64,000 bases of DNA from JAKZVK01 sp965248255. GTDB lineage: Bacteria; Acidobacteriota; Terriglobia; Bryobacterales; UBA6623. Each line of letters opens with the position of its first letter. Position 1 is the stretch's first letter. Below are positions 61,402-64,000 of this stretch, in pieces. The stretch is taken from assembly GCA_965248255.1 (NCBI GenBank), contig CBDFIW010000003.1, positions 2,480,001-2,544,000 of the forward strand, read 5' to 3'. The notes beneath the pieces are model-generated. The model ran no database searches. It was not told where the DNA came from and saw nothing but the letters and a program-made list of their open reading frames with translations. A program made the translations under genes and the position numbers.

Positions 61402-62495
61402 TTGAATCCCGCAAATGATTATGACACTTTTTGACAGTGTGGAGCATCTATATATGTATGGGCAACCCCAAAGGTGTGAAGCGGGATTTCAAGGCGCTGG
61501 AGAAGCGCCGTTTCGAAGCGATGCGGCTGCTCCACCAAGGCCACAATCAGTCCGAGACGGCGAGACGGCTGAACGTCGCTCGCCAAACCGTCAGTGAGTG
61601 GCGGCGGCAATACCGCGAGCAGGGTGCGGCCGGACTCCGCCAGGCCGGGCGCGCCGGACGCAAGCCGCTCCTCGATGCCGCACAACGCGAACGCCTGACG
61701 TCGCTGCTGCTGGAAGGCCCGGAAGCCCACGGCTTCCCAACGCCCCTGTGGAGCTGTCCGCGGGTGGCTCGGCTGATCGGAGACGAGTTCGGGGTCGCAT
61801 ACCACGCAGGCCACACCTGGAAGATCCTGCGAGCGCTCGACTGGAGCCCGCAACGCCCGGCCGGAAAGGCGCGCGAGCGCAACGAAGAGCGGATCCGCAC
61901 CTGGAAGCGCAAGACCTGGAAGCGCATTAAAAAAAAGCCCAAAACGAAGGCCGTACGCTCGTCTTCATCGACGAAAGCGGATTGAGTCAGAAGCCGCATC
62001 GCTGCCGCACCTGGGCGCCACGTGGCCAAACACCGGTGCTGCAGTTTAACTTCAACTGGGAGAAGCTTTCCGTCTCGGCGGGGCTGACGCTGCGTAACTT
62101 CTACTTCCGGCTCTATCCCGGTGCGATCGGCAAAGAGCAAGTGACCGACTTTCTCAAGGCGTTGGTACGTCATATCGATCGCCCGCTGCTGATCGTCTGG
62201 GATCGGCTGCCGGCGCACCGTAGCCGCCTGGTGCAAGAGTTCATCGAACTCTCCGAAGGCCACATCGCAACCGAGTACTTGCCACCCTATGCGCCGGAGT
62301 TGAATCCGGTGGAATACATCTGGGCTTACTGGAAGCAGCACGAGTTGCCGAACGTCTGTCCGAAAGACTACGGCGAGCTGAACGAGCGGGCCCGCAAGGC
62401 ACTCCGCCGCATGTACCGCAAACCGCGTTTGATCACGGCCTTCTGGAAACAGTCTTCTCTTTGTTTTGACTGACTCTATATTATGCGGGAGTCAA
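61402..62495 (+). mobile_element. IS630-family insertion sequence, copy 2
   Basis: 1,094 bp flanked by TA (61400-61401 and 62496-62497). The left end TTGAATCCCGCA and the right end (reverse complement TTGACTCCCGCATAATA) match copy 1. The two copies differ by only a few base changes plus two extra A's in an A-tract. Confidence 0.9.
61458..62473 (+). pseudogene. IS630-family transposase, frameshifted (copy 2)
   Basis: The same gene as 46475-47488, but the A-tract at about 61929-61936 has eight A's where copy 1 has six. The first frame ends at 61985 after KRIKKKPKTKAVRSSSSTKA; the second frame (SQKPHRCRTWAPRG... to 62473) carries the Asp and Glu of the DDE triad. The first catalytic Asp falls in the shifted segment, so the standard product is inactive. 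Slippage on the eight A's could restore some full-length protein. Confidence 0.85.
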
Positions 62496-62499
62496 TAAG

Positions 62500-64000
62500 T
62501 TGATCCCTATTGTTGTTCTGGCAACTGTCTTGGTGGCGGAGCCGAATGGCGCCGATACGCCTGGGACACCGATCCTGAATCGAAACAGTCAGGTCGAGCA
62601 GGAGTTAGCAGCCGACAAGACAGATTCCTATCAGGTTGACCTACAAGCCGGCGGTCTGCTTCTTCTCGAAGTCGAACAGCTTGGAATTGACGTGGTCCTG
62701 ACGGCCCTCGCTCCCGATGAGCAGGTTGCCGCGGAGGCGGACGTGAACGGACACAGTGTCGGAAGTGAGTTTCTAAGAGTGGGGCCCAACGAGACTGGCC
62801 GTTATGGAGTCAAAGTCAGGGCGTACCCCGACAACCCACAATCTGGCTGCTATCGTCTGCGCGTCCACAAGCTCTTGAATCAGGAGGAAGGTACTGCCTA
62901 CCGTGTTGCGGGGGCGGAGCAGCGAGCGGCGGTTGAAGAGTGGGTTTCGAAGACGGCGGTCCCTTTTGCAACGGTATCACCACGCAGTGGTTTTGACGAC
63001 ATGCTGGGGGTCAAGGCCGTGATCGGGGATGCTCGCGTTGTCGCTCTCGGGGAAGCCACACACGGGACCCGGGAGTTCTTTCAGCTTAAGCACCGAATGC
63101 TGGAGTTCCTGGTCAACGAGATGGGCTTCACGGCGTTCGCAATGGAAGCAAGCCTGCCCGAAGCCTTCGACATTGATCAACTTGTTTTGACCGGTGAAGG
63201 CGATCCGGCCGCCGCACTACGGGGCCTTTACTTCTGGATTTGGAACACAGAGGAGGCCTTGGACCTCGTCCGCTGGATCAAGAACTACAACGCGGATCCG
63301 TCACACCTCCGCAAAGTTCGCTTTTACGGGTTTGACATCCAGTACGAATCGATGGCAACCCAGCGTGCTTTGAAGTATTTGGAACGGGTCGATCCCAACT
63401 TCTGGGCTCAAGCGGTAGAACGTCTCGGTGAGATCGCGGACCCCTTCCTCGTCCGCAGTTTCCGAGTCCGCCCTGAAGAACAGCGGCGAGCGTCTGCAAC
63501 CTTCCTGAGCAAGGTGCTAGAGCGATTTGATGAGAACAAAGCTGAATACACCGGCGCAACAGGCCCGACCGAATGGGCACTGGCGCGGCAGCATGCCCGC
63601 GTCGCGCAACAGGCGATTCTCAATCGGATTGAGCCCGACCTACGAGATGAGTCCATGGCCGAAAACATCCTCTGGATTCTTGACCAGGAGGGTGAGGACG
63701 GCAAGCTGGTCGTCTGGGCGCACAATGGGCATGTTGGAACTGAAGCGGGACGCATGGGCGGATACCTGAGGGACTCACTCGGCACTGACTTGGTCTCGCT
63801 GGGTTTCGTTTTCAATCGCGGTTCGTTTCGGGCCATGGATAGCACGCAAGAGGGGCGGCTTAGGGAGATCGAGGTAGGCAACCCTCCAGAGACCGATCTA
63901 GGAGCTACGCTGGCTCGTGCCGGCGTCCCGCTGGGACTATTGGATCTTCGGCAGTTGCCTCCGGGAAGTGCAGCGTTCGAGTGGTTTCATGTTCCACAGA
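62500..64000 (+). CDS. Erythromycin esterase family protein, 5' end displaced by IS630, runs off the right edge
   Basis: An open frame of 500 codons with no stop before the window end. An N-terminal PPC-like beta-domain (DSYQVDLQAGGLLLLEVEQL...CYRLRVHKL, about 45-128) is followed by the esterase domain: VVALGEATHGTREFFQLKHR (about 180-199) with the catalytic Glu/His, MGFTAFAMEAS, and VVWAHNGHVGTEAGRMGG (about 405-422). Family members hydrolyse macrolide lactones or other esters; the PPC domain points to an extracellular enzyme. In the present DNA the native ATG is cut off by the IS630 element. A TTG at 62500 could start a version lacking the first five residues, including the basic residue of the signal. 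Confidence 0.85.
   Translation, partial: MIPIVVLATVLVAEPNGADTPGTPILNRNSQVEQELAADKTDSYQVDLQAGGLLLLEVEQLGIDVVLTALAPDEQVAAEADVNGHSVGSEFLRVGPNETGRYGVKVRAYPDNPQSGCYRLRVHKLLNQEEGTAYRVAGAEQRAAVEEWVSKTAVPFATVSPRSGFDDMLGVKAVIGDARVVALGEATHGTREFFQLKHRMLEFLVNEMGFTAFAMEASLPEAFDIDQLVLTGEGDPAAALRGLYFWIWNTEEALDLVRWIKNYNADPSHLRKVRFYGFDIQYESMATQRALKYLERVDPNFWAQAVERLGEIADPFLVRSFRVRPEEQRRASATFLSKVLERFDENKAEYTGATGPTEWALARQHARVAQQAILNRIEPDLRDESMAENILWILDQEGEDGKLVVWAHNGHVGTEAGRMGGYLRDSLGTDLVSLGFVFNRGSFRAMDSTQEGRLREIEVGNPPETDLGATLARAGVPLGLLDLRQLPPGSAAFEWFHVPQ

Noticed and set aside
59330..64000. Second copy of the tRNA-Arg 3' end as an att site
   Set aside because: No repeat of TTCGAGTCCTGCCGCGCC was found downstream in the window.

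Overview
The window looks like a chromosomal segment of a GC-rich bacterium, most likely an acidobacterium (Solibacter/Bryobacter-type or a relative). This is inferred from gene content: exported oxidoreductases with twin-arginine signals, a pectate-lyase-like lipoprotein, a dimethylformamidase-like protein, an exported D-aminoacylase-like amidohydrolase, many GTG/TTG starts, and hairpin-rich intergenic repeats. No rRNA or marker gene fixes the taxonomy.

Layout. 1-6062: the start of a VOC-fold protein leaving the left edge, an exported alpha/beta hydrolase, an ISNCY-like insertion sequence between palindromic repeats, and a two-gene molybdenum hydroxylase. 6085-15840 (minus strand): a heterodimeric ABC exporter, a YdcF-type membrane protein, pgsA coupled to an ADP-ribosylglycohydrolase, an FkbM methyltransferase and an SGNH hydrolase. 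16102-23039: an HbpS/GlcG-like secreted protein, an integrase remnant, a conserved gene broken by an in-frame stop behind a folded leader, a PQQ-type beta-propeller, a PL10-like lyase and a PilZ-like protein. 23216-36901: yvcK with a histone-H1-like/TPR gene, a family 5 uracil-DNA glycosylase, a DksA-like protein, an amidohydrolase, a decayed group II intron at the 3' end of apbE, and the rimP-nusA-infB-ylxP translation operon with an attenuator-like leader. 36086-43762: an HpaI aldolase, gluQ, groES-groEL, a truncated AAA+ regulator, an exported kinase-like protein and a TPR protein. 44015-49873: a LOG-family hydrolase, a sulfite-oxidase-like molybdoenzyme, a DUF309 gene hit by an IS630 element, an Old Yellow Enzyme homologue and a VapBC pair. 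49994-59080: serine/cysteine genes (aminotransferase, serA, cysE), a dimethylformamidase-like protein, two coupled FMN-dependent hydroxy-acid oxidases and a beta-propeller lipoprotein. 59276-64000: tRNA-Arg(UCU), a frameshifted integrase with a small upstream gene and a clear promoter, and a second IS630 copy that splits an erythromycin-esterase-family gene running off the right edge.

Most of the window is ordinary metabolism and housekeeping. The unusual content is mobile DNA and its scars: three insertion sequences, a group II intron that has lost its reverse transcriptase, two broken integrases, and several families of hairpin-forming repeats. Both IS630 insertions can be undone on paper to restore the host reading frames. 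I found no CRISPR array, phage structural module or recognisable defence island, and nothing I would call a complete new system. The best candidates for new biology are the histone-like/TPR gene beside yvcK, the exported kinase-like protein, the three-way-junction leader at 17782-17852 and the dispersed double-hairpin repeat.
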